The notes below the pieces were generated by a model. It saw only the letters and a list, made by a program, of their open reading frames with translations. It ran no database searches and was not told the DNA's origin. Positions 7,882 through 16,212 of a stretch of 55,932 nucleotides of DNA are shown in pieces. Each line of letters starts with the position of its first letter. Within the stretch, counting starts at the first letter, position 1. The stretch is from contig JAZNIY010000014.1 of NCBI GenBank assembly GCA_045577735.1, positions 1-55,932 of the forward strand, given 5' to 3'. Origin of the DNA: Stercoripulliclostridium_A sp045577735 (GTDB taxonomy: Bacteria; Bacillota; Clostridia; Christensenellales; DTU072). A program made the position numbers and the translations under genes.

Positions 7882-7911
7882 AAAAAAACTCCTTTGTTTT
7901 TACTAACTTGA

Positions 7912-7940
7912 ATAGTACCACAAAAGAGAGCAAAAGTCAA
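7912..7940 (-). promoter_or_regulatory. sigma-A promoter of the malate operon
   Basis: Minus strand TTGACT (7935-7940), 17 bp, TACTAT (7912-7917), about 30 bp before the dehydrogenase ATG. Confidence 0.85.
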
Positions 7941-7954
7941 TAAGTAATATATAA

Positions 7955-8304
7955 TTATATATTATATATTAAACACGCATTTTCATCTGGTTGCATATCA
8001 ATAGAATCAAAAACGAAGGTGCTAAAATTGCCGTTCGAGTTTAGTTTTACGATTCTACCACTCATCAGAGAGTGCGCGTCATCGTAACTTTGTGCTTGTG
8101 CCATAGGGGTGATTCCCAGCCACTCGTGGAAATCGGTCAAACGAAGAATGGTAAAATCACCATTTTCGTCAAAAGAAAGTGGTGGAACACAGGGTTCCAC
8201 CACGTCATTAACAATTTGCTTAGGTGCAAAGCAAGAGATACCGACACTTATAAAAAGAGCGACTACAACGATAACAAATGCTTTGTATGCCTTACGAATT
8301 CTAA
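7955..8304 (-). pseudogene. remnant of a membrane-anchored metallophosphoesterase
   Basis: Open frame directly after the gdhA stop. Read from 8304 it gives a basic/hydrophobic N-terminus (about 30 residues, signal-anchor-like, ending near ISCFAPKQ), then LSFDENGDFTILRLTDFHEW, the opening of calcineurin-like phosphoesterases with the metal-binding D-x-H. The expected GDN, GNHE and GHxH blocks are missing. After TDFH it passes into a short segment ending FSTFVFDSID, resembling the family's C-terminus. There is no ATG or Shine-Dalgarno at the 5' end; the first possible start (GTG 8203) lies past the anchor. Best read as an internally deleted gene. Confidence 0.6.
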
Positions 8305-9570
8305 TTATGCGCCGAGGATGATACCTTTAGCCTTAGCTACGGTAACAAGGCGGTTAAGAGCAACTGCATAAGCAGCAAGACGGTAAGAGAGGTTATACTT
8401 CTTAGCCATTGCGATAACGTCGTTAAATGCGTTAATCATCTTAACCTTTAGTTTAGCGTTAACTTCTTCTTCACTCCAGTAGTAACCTTGGATGTTTTGG
8501 CACCACTCGAAGTAGCTAACTACTACGCCACCTGCGTTGGAGAGGATATCGGGAAGAACTTGGATACCACGTGCTTCCAAAATAGCGTCTGCTTCAACGG
8601 TAGTAGGACCATTAGCTGCCTCAATGATAATTTTTGCCTTGAGGTTTTCTGCGATTTCAACGTTGATTTGGTTTTCAAGAGCTGCGGGGATGAGAACGTC
8701 ACAGTCGCAAAGAAGGAGTTCTTTGTTGGTGATGTGCTTAACGCCGGGAGCATCGTAGGTTTCAACGAGTTGACGTTTGAGAGCCATTTGATATAGAGTG
8801 GGGATGTCAAGACCATCTTCACAATATAGACCGCCGGAAACGTCGGAAACTGCAACGATCTTAGCACCGATTTCACCGTTCAAAATTCTAGCGGTTACGG
8901 AGCCAACGTTACCCATACCTTGGATAGCAATCTTGGTGTTTTTGGGATCGATACCATTTACGTTAAGAAGAGCTTCGGTTACGATAGATACGCCACGGCC
9001 GGTAGCATCGGGTCTACCAAGAGAACCACCGGTTGCAAGAGATTTACCGGTAACTACGCCACGGAAATCTCCACCTTTCAAGGTGTTGTAGGTGTCAAGG
9101 AACCAGTCCATGATTTGAGCGTTGGTATTTACGTCTGGAGCGGGAACGTCTTGGAAGGGTCCAACTATAGGAGTAATGCCTGCTGCATATTTGCGAGTAA
9201 GTCTTTCAAGTTCTTTGGTAGAAAGTTCTCTGGGATCAACGGTAATACCGCCTTTACCTCCACCGTAAGGAATGTCGGCAACTGCGCATTTGAAGGTCAT
9301 CCAAGCGGATAGAGCCTTAACTTCATCGATGTTAACGTTTTGATGATATCTTATACCACCCTTGCAAGGTCCACGCAGTGAGCTGTGTTGAACGCGGAAG
9401 CCTTCAAAAACTTTAAGTTCACCATTGTCCATAACAACGGGAACAGCGATTTTTAATTCTCTTTCGGGATGCTTGAGAATTTCGTAATCGTTTTTAGGCA
9501 TATTGATGGCACTTGCGGCCTTGTCGAGAACGGAACAAAAGTTATCAAAAGGATTATAAACTTTTTCCAT
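8305..9570 (-). CDS. gdhA: glutamate dehydrogenase (Glu/Leu/Phe/Val family)
   Basis: 421-residue hexameric-type GDH that reversibly aminates 2-oxoglutarate. Motifs: GFRVQHSSLRGPCKGGIRY, the catalytic lysine in PYGGGKGGI, APDVNTN, and the Rossmann glycines IQGMGNVGS. The ATG at 9570 (MEKVYNPF) is chosen because GAGGAG lies directly upstream; the longer frame to 9630 would start inside the promoter. Strong codon bias. Together with the class III glutamine synthetase at the window end it covers ammonium assimilation. Confidence 0.94.
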   Translation of the reverse strand: MEKVYNPFDNFCSVLDKAASAINMPKNDYEILKHPERELKIAVPVVMDNGELKVFEGFRVQHSSLRGPCKGGIRYHQNVNIDEVKALSAWMTFKCAVADIPYGGGKGGITVDPRELSTKELERLTRKYAAGITPIVGPFQDVPAPDVNTNAQIMDWFLDTYNTLKGGDFRGVVTGKSLATGGSLGRPDATGRGVSIVTEALLNVNGIDPKNTKIAIQGMGNVGSVTARILNGEIGAKIVAVSDVSGGLYCEDGLDIPTLYQMALKRQLVETYDAPGVKHITNKELLLCDCDVLIPAALENQINVEIAENLKAKIIIEAANGPTTVEADAILEARGIQVLPDILSNAGGVVVSYFEWCQNIQGYYWSEEEVNAKLKVKMINAFNDVIAMAKKYNLSYRLAAYAVALNRLVTVAKAKGIILGA

Positions 9571-9601
9571 ATAATTTCTCCTCATAAAAAAATTTTCTCT
9601 A

Positions 9602-9630
9602 ATTATAATACAATATGGCGTATAATGCAA
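9602..9630 (-). promoter_or_regulatory. sigma-A promoter of gdhA
   Basis: TTGCAT (9625-9630), 17 bp, TATAAT (9602-9607) on the minus strand, about 30 bp before the start codon. Confidence 0.85.
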
Positions 9631-9670
9631 TAATTTTTTCTTAAAAAAATGTATTTTTTTGGGGTCAGTA

Positions 9671-9700
9671 TTGAATTTATATGCATAAATATGCTATATT
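9671..9700 (+). promoter_or_regulatory. promoter of alpha/beta hydrolase, predicted leaderless
   Basis: TTGAAT (9671-9676), 18 bp, TATATT (9695-9700). The second in-frame ATG (9707) lies exactly 6 nt after the -10 box. Confidence 0.55.
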
Positions 9701-9706
9701 ATGTTC

Positions 9707-10360
9707 ATGAAAGGCAATTTTAACGGCGTAGAACTGTATTATGAAGAATATGGAGAGGGTGTGCCCTTCATCCTTTTGCATGGTAATGGCGAAGATCATA
9801 CCATATTTAACGTGCTTATTAGCGAGCTGAAAAATCACTATAAAGTCTATGCTATCGACTCGCGCTTGCATGGTCAATCCGGTAAGGGGGAATTGTCCTA
9901 TTCCCTTATGGCGGAAGACGTAAAGTGCTTTATCGAGAGCCTAAACTTGGTAAAACCCATAGTCTACGGTTTTTCGGACGGAGGCATTGTAGGCCTCGTG
10001 CTTGCTTCCAAATATCCCACCCTTATTTCCACTTTAATATCCAGTGGAGCAAACGTTACGCCCAATGGCCTAAAGTGGTATATACGCACCTTTTTCAAAG
10101 TGCAAAATTTCTTCAAACCCAGCCCTTTCTTGCGACTTATGATAGAAGAGCCGAATATAACGAAAGAAGAGCTTGAGGGAATAACGGCAAACGTGCTTAT
10201 TCTTGCCGGTAGCCGTGATATGGTACCCTACAAACATTCGGAATATATTGCAAGGTGCATACCTAACGCCACCTTTAAAATACTAAAGGGCGAAACTCAC
10301 GGAAGTTACGTCATAAATTCTAAAAAGCTTTATCCTATAATAACATCCTATTTATCATAA
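9707..10360 (+). CDS. alpha/beta-fold hydrolase
   Basis: About 217 residues of the alpha/beta hydrolase superfamily. Oxyanion region ILLHGNGEDH, nucleophile elbow GFSDGG, acid in GSRDMVP and His in GETHGSY give a complete Ser-Asp-His triad. Substrate unknown. ATG 9707 (MKGNF) is preferred over 9701 because it falls at the predicted transcription start; there is no Shine-Dalgarno. A DUF2804 protein follows after 11 bp with its own strong SD, so the two are probably co-transcribed. Confidence 0.8.
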   Translation: MKGNFNGVELYYEEYGEGVPFILLHGNGEDHTIFNVLISELKNHYKVYAIDSRLHGQSGKGELSYSLMAEDVKCFIESLNLVKPIVYGFSDGGIVGLVLASKYPTLISTLISSGANVTPNGLKWYIRTFFKVQNFFKPSPFLRLMIEEPNITKEELEGITANVLILAGSRDMVPYKHSEYIARCIPNATFKILKGETHGSYVINSKKLYPIITSYLS

Positions 10361-10371
10361 AGGAGTCAAAT

Positions 10372-11391
10372 ATGCAAAAACAAATCGAGATTAAAGAACC
10401 AACCTTGCTTTTGAACGAAGACGGATCCCTAAAGCAACCGGGATATTGTAAGCGTAACTTGTACGTTTACAATCGTGAAGCCATCAAAGCCCCCAAACTT
10501 CGCATTAAAGAGTGGGATTTTTATCAAGTGAGTGACGGCAGATTTGTCGTACAAATGAATTTCTTTAATATATCTATTGCATCCGTTGGTCAAGTGGAAG
10601 TATTTGATATGCAAACGGGCAACAGATGGAACGATATGATGTTCCATTTACTCACGGTAAACAGCCACCAAGTAAACCGTAACGGCGATGCTCCGTATTC
10701 CTTTGAGGATCGTCAAGGTAGCAAACTCTACAAAGTAGACGTGACCGAAACCGAAAGACACTTGTACTTTAAGAACAAGAAATTAGAAATCGACCTTATT
10801 GCCGAGCGTGATCCCAATGCAGAAAGTATTACTATTGCGACTCCATTTAAGAACAAGACGAGATTTTTCTTAACCAACAAAATTAATTGTATGCCAACCA
10901 AGGGCACGATCAAGGCAAATGGTGAGGAAATTTACTCATTTAACCCGGAAAACTCATACATGGTCCTCGACTGGGGACGTGGTCCTTGGCCCTATAAAAA
11001 CATGTGGTATTGGGCAAACGGCTCTACCCGTTTACCCGATGGTAAACTTTTCGGCTTTGAGCTAACTTGGGGTATCGGAATTGAGGATAACGCTACCGAA
11101 ACTATGCTTTTCTATGACGGCAAGGCACACAAGATAGGCGTGGTAGACGTTGTTGATCAACCCGATGGACGCTGGCTCGAACCCTGGCATTTTAAGTCCG
11201 ATGATGGCAGATTGGATTTAGTCATGACTCCCTTCTTTGATAACTTTAATCCTTTGAATGTTGGTATTGCCAAAACCGTTTGCCACCAAGTTCATGGCTA
11301 TTGGAATGGCACTGTAACCCTTGATGACGGCACCGTCCTTGAAATAAAGGATATGTATGCATTTTGCGAAAAAATGTACAACAAATGGTAA
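10372..11391 (+). CDS. DUF2804 family protein
   Basis: 339 residues matching the DUF2804 pattern: N-terminal proline/glycine-rich KQPGYCKRNLYVYNR, the signature DWGRGPWPYKNMWYWANGS in the middle and a C-terminal HGYWNGTVTLDDG with W-rich beta structure. Function is not established; the fold resembles lipocalin-like/hydroxyneurosporene-synthase-type beta barrels, so lipid or glycan binding is conceivable (inference). Good SD AAAGGAG. Moderately biased codons. It sits between a hydrolase and a glycosidase. Confidence 0.75.
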   Translation: MQKQIEIKEPTLLLNEDGSLKQPGYCKRNLYVYNREAIKAPKLRIKEWDFYQVSDGRFVVQMNFFNISIASVGQVEVFDMQTGNRWNDMMFHLLTVNSHQVNRNGDAPYSFEDRQGSKLYKVDVTETERHLYFKNKKLEIDLIAERDPNAESITIATPFKNKTRFFLTNKINCMPTKGTIKANGEEIYSFNPENSYMVLDWGRGPWPYKNMWYWANGSTRLPDGKLFGFELTWGIGIEDNATETMLFYDGKAHKIGVVDVVDQPDGRWLEPWHFKSDDGRLDLVMTPFFDNFNPLNVGIAKTVCHQVHGYWNGTVTLDDGTVLEIKDMYAFCEKMYNKW

Positions 11392-11446
11392 AAACACGCT
11401 ATTAAATATTTGGCAATGAGATTCCGAGACTTAATTTAATCATTGT

Positions 11447-14071
11447 ATGATAAAAAAGCTAATTAAAAAATTAATAGCTGTTTTGTTAGCAGTCGCAACT
11501 TGTGCGGTTGTTTTATGTGGTGTTTTGCCTACGATTGTTGAGTGTATTTTATATGGAGATATAAGTATGATTGGAGATGGGAAAAATATTAGCTACTCAA
11601 ACACCTTTAGCGAGCTATATTCAAACGGAATTAACAGTGTAAGTTGGCGTGAGGGTATGGTGAGCGGTAATGGGGAAAACGGAGTTATTCTTGCTGGTAC
11701 TCCATATAACGATACTTTAATATATCAAAACATATTTTTCATAATGCCTTCAAGAGATCCTCGTTACACTCCTGACGAGGTTGGCGCTGAACTTCACGAT
11801 GCAAGGCAAGCGGTAATAAACTTTGACGATACTTGGAACGTTAACGGTAGAAATCGCACGTTTGACTATACTTTCCATCCCTCGCACAGACTAAGGATAG
11901 CCCAAGATAAGCATTTGTGTAGGAATTATATACGTTGGACAAATTATGAAACTGCCGAATTGGGCGTAAAGTATACTGATATTAACGGTGTTTGGGAGCG
12001 TTTGACATTTTCTTCTAGAGAAGATAACGTTACAATAACCAAGGTTACGGAGTCCAGTAAGGGTAAAAAGGTAAACCTTACTTTGAGTATAGACGATAAC
12101 TCCACCATGCCAAACTATGGTCGCGGTGACGAGGTAAATATGCTTTATAAAAAACTCGTGGACGAGGAATGTAATTATATTGCGGAAATAGCTCATTACC
12201 CGGAGTATGAGAATAGTGAACTCAAAGATGGCGGATATTGTGGTTTTACTAGAATTATAGTTGAGGATGGTACCAAAGAAAGAGTAACTCTCAAAAAGTC
12301 CAAAGATGCCAATTGTATTGGTGATAATTATGGCGTAAAAATTAGTGATGCATCGGCAGTATATTTAATTACAATATCGGATAGAACCCATTCAATGGGA
12401 GCTATTGGTGAGTTTAGTAGTGCAAAAAACTATGAACTGTTAAATCAATTGTACGCTCATACCGATAACGTAGTAAAAAAATATACAGCCAATGGTGTTT
12501 TTAGTTATGAGAATGCTCTTAAACCGCATGTCGAAAAGCACAGTATAATGTATAATCAAGTATCCTTTGATATTGATGGCAACGGTCAATCAACTCTTTC
12601 AAATGAAAAAATATTAAAAAACCAAAGAAAATCCAAAGTGGTTGACGGCGCTTTTATAGAACGTGCGTATAACCAAGGTAGATATAATCAGATTTGTTGT
12701 GGTGGGGAATTGGCACCCAGACTTTACGGCATGTGGACAGGCGAATGGAATCCCGGCTGGCGTAGCATATACACTATGGATGCAAACGTGAACTTGCAAG
12801 TTAGTGGTATGAATACTAGTGACGTGTACGAGGCGGGAATTGGATATATCAAGTTTATTCTTCGCCAAATTCCCGATTGGGAGGATAATGCTAAAAAGGT
12901 TTATGGCATGGAAAATGCCATCCAAGCGCCTGTAAATACTGATGGTGATCGTGCAATGATGGTTGAGTATGACCATTGGTATCCATTTGAGTATTGGAAT
13001 GCGGGAGCCAGTTGGTTGCTTACTCCCATCTACGAATTTTGGCAATGTTATGGGAACGTGACTGTTTATTATAATGGTGAAAATCTTGACCTTGAAAGGG
13101 ATATTTTATTGCCTTTACTTACTAAACAAGCCAATTTTTGGGATCAACTTTGCTCTCCTGAGTATTATACTGATGTAAACGGCAAAGCCACTTACCAAAA
13201 TGGTAAAACTTCTTTGAATGAAGGTGAAAAATATTTAATAATTCCCAGTTATTCACCGGAAAACCATCCGTTAGGATATACTTCCACCATAACAGCAAAT
13301 GCTACTATGGATATTTCTGCCGCACGTGAAGGGTTGAAAATGACTATTGCGATGGAAGACGTTGTTAAGGCTAATGGGTATAAAGAGCGTATCGAAAAAT
13401 GGCGTAATCTACTTTCTCTTCTACCGGAATACAAATATGATGAAACAGGTGCTTTGCGCGAATGGGCAATTAATGAATATAAAGAAAACAACGAGCATCG
13501 ACATATTAGTCACTTGTATCCGGCTTGGCCCGCCTACGAAACGCAAGAAGATTTAGAATTACTAGAAGCTTGCAATATTGCAATAGATAATCGTAACCGT
13601 CTTAACGTTGGTAAGGATGATACAGCCTCGCATGGGTGGGTACACAAAGCTTTGGTTGGTGCCAGATTAAAAAATGCGGAGTCAACATACTTTGCGTTAC
13701 ATACTCTTGCAAGCAGTAAAATATATTATACTTCTATGATGACAGACCACAATACCGATAGAAGTTACGGTGTATATTGTACCGATACAGGTATAGGAAT
13801 GGTTGGTATAATTAACGAGATGTTATTATATTCCAATACAGGTGTAATACAAGCTTTACCCGCATTGCCGAGCGATTGGGAGATCGGTAGTATAAAAGGA
13901 CTTCGTGCAAGAACAAATGCAGAAGTTGACATTAGGTGGACCAAAAATGAGGTGAAAGTATCCGTAACCAGTTATTCTAATCAAAAGATAAAAATTTCCA
14001 GCTATGGGGGCGAGGAAATAGAAAGCGAGTTTGATAGTGGTGAAAGTAAGGAATTTACTTTTGTAAGGTAG
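11447..14071 (+). CDS. GH95-like glycosidase (alpha-L-fucosidase family)
   Basis: 874 residues. An N-terminal basic/hydrophobic segment (about 1-35) acts as signal anchor; no lipobox fits. The rest follows the GH95 plan: SGNGENGVILAG near the N-terminus (equivalent of PLGNGRLGAM), YTMDANVNLQ before the (alpha/alpha)6 barrel, EYWNAGASWL, HRHISHLYPAWPAYE, and a C-terminal LPSDWEIGSIKGLRARTNAE. GH95 includes alpha-1,2-L-fucosidases and alpha-galactosidases; which one cannot be told. Probably acts outside the cell on host or plant glycans. There is no Shine-Dalgarno; TTTAAT lies 6 nt before the ATG. Confidence 0.75.
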   Translation: MIKKLIKKLIAVLLAVATCAVVLCGVLPTIVECILYGDISMIGDGKNISYSNTFSELYSNGINSVSWREGMVSGNGENGVILAGTPYNDTLIYQNIFFIMPSRDPRYTPDEVGAELHDARQAVINFDDTWNVNGRNRTFDYTFHPSHRLRIAQDKHLCRNYIRWTNYETAELGVKYTDINGVWERLTFSSREDNVTITKVTESSKGKKVNLTLSIDDNSTMPNYGRGDEVNMLYKKLVDEECNYIAEIAHYPEYENSELKDGGYCGFTRIIVEDGTKERVTLKKSKDANCIGDNYGVKISDASAVYLITISDRTHSMGAIGEFSSAKNYELLNQLYAHTDNVVKKYTANGVFSYENALKPHVEKHSIMYNQVSFDIDGNGQSTLSNEKILKNQRKSKVVDGAFIERAYNQGRYNQICCGGELAPRLYGMWTGEWNPGWRSIYTMDANVNLQVSGMNTSDVYEAGIGYIKFILRQIPDWEDNAKKVYGMENAIQAPVNTDGDRAMMVEYDHWYPFEYWNAGASWLLTPIYEFWQCYGNVTVYYNGENLDLERDILLPLLTKQANFWDQLCSPEYYTDVNGKATYQNGKTSLNEGEKYLIIPSYSPENHPLGYTSTITANATMDISAAREGLKMTIAMEDVVKANGYKERIEKWRNLLSLLPEYKYDETGALREWAINEYKENNEHRHISHLYPAWPAYETQEDLELLEACNIAIDNRNRLNVGKDDTASHGWVHKALVGARLKNAESTYFALHTLASSKIYYTSMMTDHNTDRSYGVYCTDTGIGMVGIINEMLLYSNTGVIQALPALPSDWEIGSIKGLRARTNAEVDIRWTKNEVKVSVTSYSNQKIKISSYGGEEIESEFDSGESKEFTFVR

Positions 14072-14109
14072 TAAAACTTTTTGCACTCATAAACGGTAAA
14101 AGTATTATA

Positions 14110-14142
14110 GTGAAATATAAATTTGCATTATTTTTATTTCAC
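14110..14142. repeat. inverted repeat upstream of the aromatic promoter
   Basis: GTGAAATA (14110-14117) and TATTTCAC (14135-14142) just before the aroF promoter. No T run follows, so it is either a 3' hairpin of the glycosidase mRNA or a protein site. Confidence 0.4.
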
Positions 14143-14145
14143 CCC

Positions 14146-14174
14146 TTGACAATGAGACTTAATGAGAATATAAT
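14146..14174 (+). promoter_or_regulatory. consensus sigma-A promoter of the aromatic operon
   Basis: TTGACA (14146-14151), 17 bp, TATAAT (14169-14174): exact consensus at both boxes with ideal spacing. Confidence 0.92.
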
Positions 14175-14180
14175 TGCAGT

Positions 14181-14243
14181 ATGAAAAAGTCATTTAACGC
14201 TAACTTTTATGCTTTTTATTACTTTTACCGCAAGTCGGTATAG
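14181..14243 (+). CDS. Phe/Tyr-rich leader peptide of the aromatic operon
   Basis: A 20-codon ORF begins 6 nt after the -10 box, so the transcript is predicted to be leaderless. Eight of the twenty residues are Phe or Tyr, including the run FYAFYYFY (codons 9-16). The ORF overlaps the first pairing segment of the attenuator and ends just before the second. This is the classical arrangement in which ribosome stalling at Phe/Tyr codons reports charged tRNA levels. It is too short for ordinary gene calling. Confidence 0.85.
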   Translation: MKKSFNANFYAFYYFYRKSV

Positions 14244-14307
14244 TTTAGCGTGGGCTTTTTTATAATATATAGTTAATTAAAAGACCACGCAAAAGCGTGG
14301 TTTTTTT
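14196..14307 (+). promoter_or_regulatory. transcription attenuator before aroF
   Basis: Four segments. Segment 1 AACGCTAA (14196-14203) can pair with segment 2 TTAGCGT (14245-14251). Segment 2 core GCGTGG (14248-14253) can instead pair with segment 3 CCACGC (14285-14290), extended by CTTTT/AAAAG. Segment 3 pairs with segment 4 GCGTGG (14295-14300) to form a terminator followed by seven T. Stalling in the leader peptide would mask segment 1, favour 2:3 and allow read-through. Confidence 0.85.
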
Positions 14308-14338
14308 ATAGAAATCTAATCGCATGGGAGCGTAACTT

Positions 14339-15349
14339 ATGATAGTCACAGTCAAAAATCAATGTAGCAAACGCGAATTCGACAAACTTATTTCTTGGAT
14401 CAAGTCACTTGGCCTTGATACCCACGTATCCGCAGGAGCCAATGCAACCGTTATAGGTCTAATTGGCGATACTTCTAGAGTAGATATCGAACTTCTTCAT
14501 TCTTTGGAAATAGTAGAAGCAGTTACGCGCATCCAAGAACCATTTAAGAATGCTAATAGAAAGTTTCACCCCGAAGATAGTATAATTGATGTTAAGGGTG
14601 TAAAGTTTGGTGGGACACACTTCCCGATTATTGCAGGGCCTTGTAGCGTTGAAAGCGAAAAACAAGTTATAGAAATCGCAAAGGCTGTTAAAGAAGCTGG
14701 TGCAACCATGCTTCGTGGGGGTGCGTTCAAACCCCGTACTTCACCTTATGCTTTCCAAGGAATGGGCGTAGACGGCATTAAGATTTTACAAAAGGCAAGA
14801 GAAGAAGTTGGCCTTCCCATAGTTACCGAAATCATGTCCGAGAAATTCATCGATGCTTTTGAAGACGTAGATATGGTTCAAATTGGTGCACGTAATATGC
14901 AAAACTTTGACCTTCTCAAAGCTGTTGGCCGTTTGAATAAGCCCGTACTCTTAAAGCGTGGCTTAGCCAACACCATACAAGAATGGCTTATGAGTGCCGA
15001 GTATATTATGAGTGAGGGTAACAACAACATAGTTCTTTGTGAACGTGGCATCCGTACTTTCGAGCCCTATACCCGTAACACCCTTGACCTTTCTGCTATA
15101 CCGATTTTGAAGGAAAAGACACACCTTCCGGTTATTGTAGACCCGTCACACGCTTCCGGACTAAGCCGTCTTGTTAAGCCTATGAGCTTGGCATCGGTTG
15201 GCGCAGGCGCAGATGGTTTGATTATAGAGGTTCATAATAATCCTGCAAAGGCCCTTTGTGACGGCGCACAATCACTTCGCCCCGAGCAATTCGCAGACGT
15301 TGTTAAGGCGATAGACGTAATGCTACCTCTTGTAAACAAGGAGAGATAA
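14339..15349 (+). CDS. aroF: 3-deoxy-7-phosphoheptulonate synthase (DAHP synthase, type I beta)
   Basis: 336 residues. N-terminal ferredoxin-like/ACT-like regulatory domain (about 1-70) as in Thermotoga-type enzymes, where it mediates Tyr/Phe feedback inhibition. The catalytic barrel has IIAGPCSVES, LRGGAFKPRTSPY, GARNMQNF, LKRGL, CERGIRTFE and IVDPSHASG. It catalyses the first step of the shikimate pathway. SD GGGAG precedes the ATG; it lies directly behind the attenuator and is followed by tyrA after 2 bp. Confidence 0.94.
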   Translation: MIVTVKNQCSKREFDKLISWIKSLGLDTHVSAGANATVIGLIGDTSRVDIELLHSLEIVEAVTRIQEPFKNANRKFHPEDSIIDVKGVKFGGTHFPIIAGPCSVESEKQVIEIAKAVKEAGATMLRGGAFKPRTSPYAFQGMGVDGIKILQKAREEVGLPIVTEIMSEKFIDAFEDVDMVQIGARNMQNFDLLKAVGRLNKPVLLKRGLANTIQEWLMSAEYIMSEGNNNIVLCERGIRTFEPYTRNTLDLSAIPILKEKTHLPVIVDPSHASGLSRLVKPMSLASVGAGADGLIIEVHNNPAKALCDGAQSLRPEQFADVVKAIDVMLPLVNKER

Positions 15350-15351
15350 GA

Positions 15352-16212
15352 ATGAAAGTTGGAGTAGTTGGTCTGGGATTAATAGGTGGATCTCTTGCAA
15401 GACAAATTATGCGCAATACCGAGCATACCGTTCTTGCCTACGATATTAGCGACGAGGTGCTCAAGAAGGGCGCGCTAATAAATGCCTATCACGATATTTT
15501 GGATATCGATGCCCCTCAAATCGACGTTGATATTTTAATTATCGCGACTAATCCTAGGGCTACCTTAAAAATATTAGAAAGCGTAGTGCCACGCATTAAG
15601 AGTGGCGCAATAATAATGGACTGTGCCGGCATTAAAAAAGACGTCATTAAGAAAATGGAGGCGCTAAAGCAAACGCGCGAGGACGTTTTCTTTGTTGGTG
15701 GCCATCCAATGGCAGGAAGAGAGTTCTCCGGCCTATCGCACTCGACTGCCACTCTTTTTGAGAAGGCCTATATCATCCTCACTCCCGTTGATATGGACGA
15801 TATTTGTGCCCTCGAAAGGATGAAAGAATTTTTCAAAGAAGTCAAGTGCGAGGGTATAACGATTTCTGGCTATGACAAGCACGACAAAATTATTGCCTAC
15901 ACTTCGCAACTTGCACACGTTGTTTCTTCTTCCTACATTAAGAACCCTTTGTCGAGCGAGCACGTTGGCTATTCTGCCGGCTCATTTAGGGATCTTACTA
16001 GGGTGGCAAAGCTTAACCCTACAATGTGGACAGAGCTGTTTTTAGCAAACAAAAAATACCTTCTTGAAGCGATCGACGATATTCAAACGCGAATTTCAGA
16101 ATACAAAACGGCTATTGAAAACGATGACGAAGAGCGCTTAATGGAACTGCTTCAAGATGGCACCGAAAAGAAAGAAATAGCCGACAAAAAAGCAAGGGAA
16201 AAAAGACAATGA
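15352..16212 (+). CDS. tyrA: prephenate dehydrogenase
   Basis: 286 residues. N-terminal Rossmann motif GVVGLGLIGGSLA, then GGHPMAGREFSGL and SQLAHVVSSSYI, diagnostic of TyrA. It converts prephenate to 4-hydroxyphenylpyruvate for tyrosine. There is no C-terminal ACT domain, so feedback control is likely elsewhere (AroF domain and attenuator). It overlaps aroA by 4 bp (ATGA), implying translational coupling. No prephenate dehydratase gene (pheA) is found in this window. Confidence 0.92.
   Translation: MKVGVVGLGLIGGSLARQIMRNTEHTVLAYDISDEVLKKGALINAYHDILDIDAPQIDVDILIIATNPRATLKILESVVPRIKSGAIIMDCAGIKKDVIKKMEALKQTREDVFFVGGHPMAGREFSGLSHSTATLFEKAYIILTPVDMDDICALERMKEFFKEVKCEGITISGYDKHDKIIAYTSQLAHVVSSSYIKNPLSSEHVGYSAGSFRDLTRVAKLNPTMWTELFLANKKYLLEAIDDIQTRISEYKTAIENDDEERLMELLQDGTEKKEIADKKAREKRQ

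Noticed and set aside
9571..9630. N-terminal extension of glutamate dehydrogenase
   Set aside because: It overlaps the -35, spacer and -10 of a good promoter, and the SD precedes ATG 9570.
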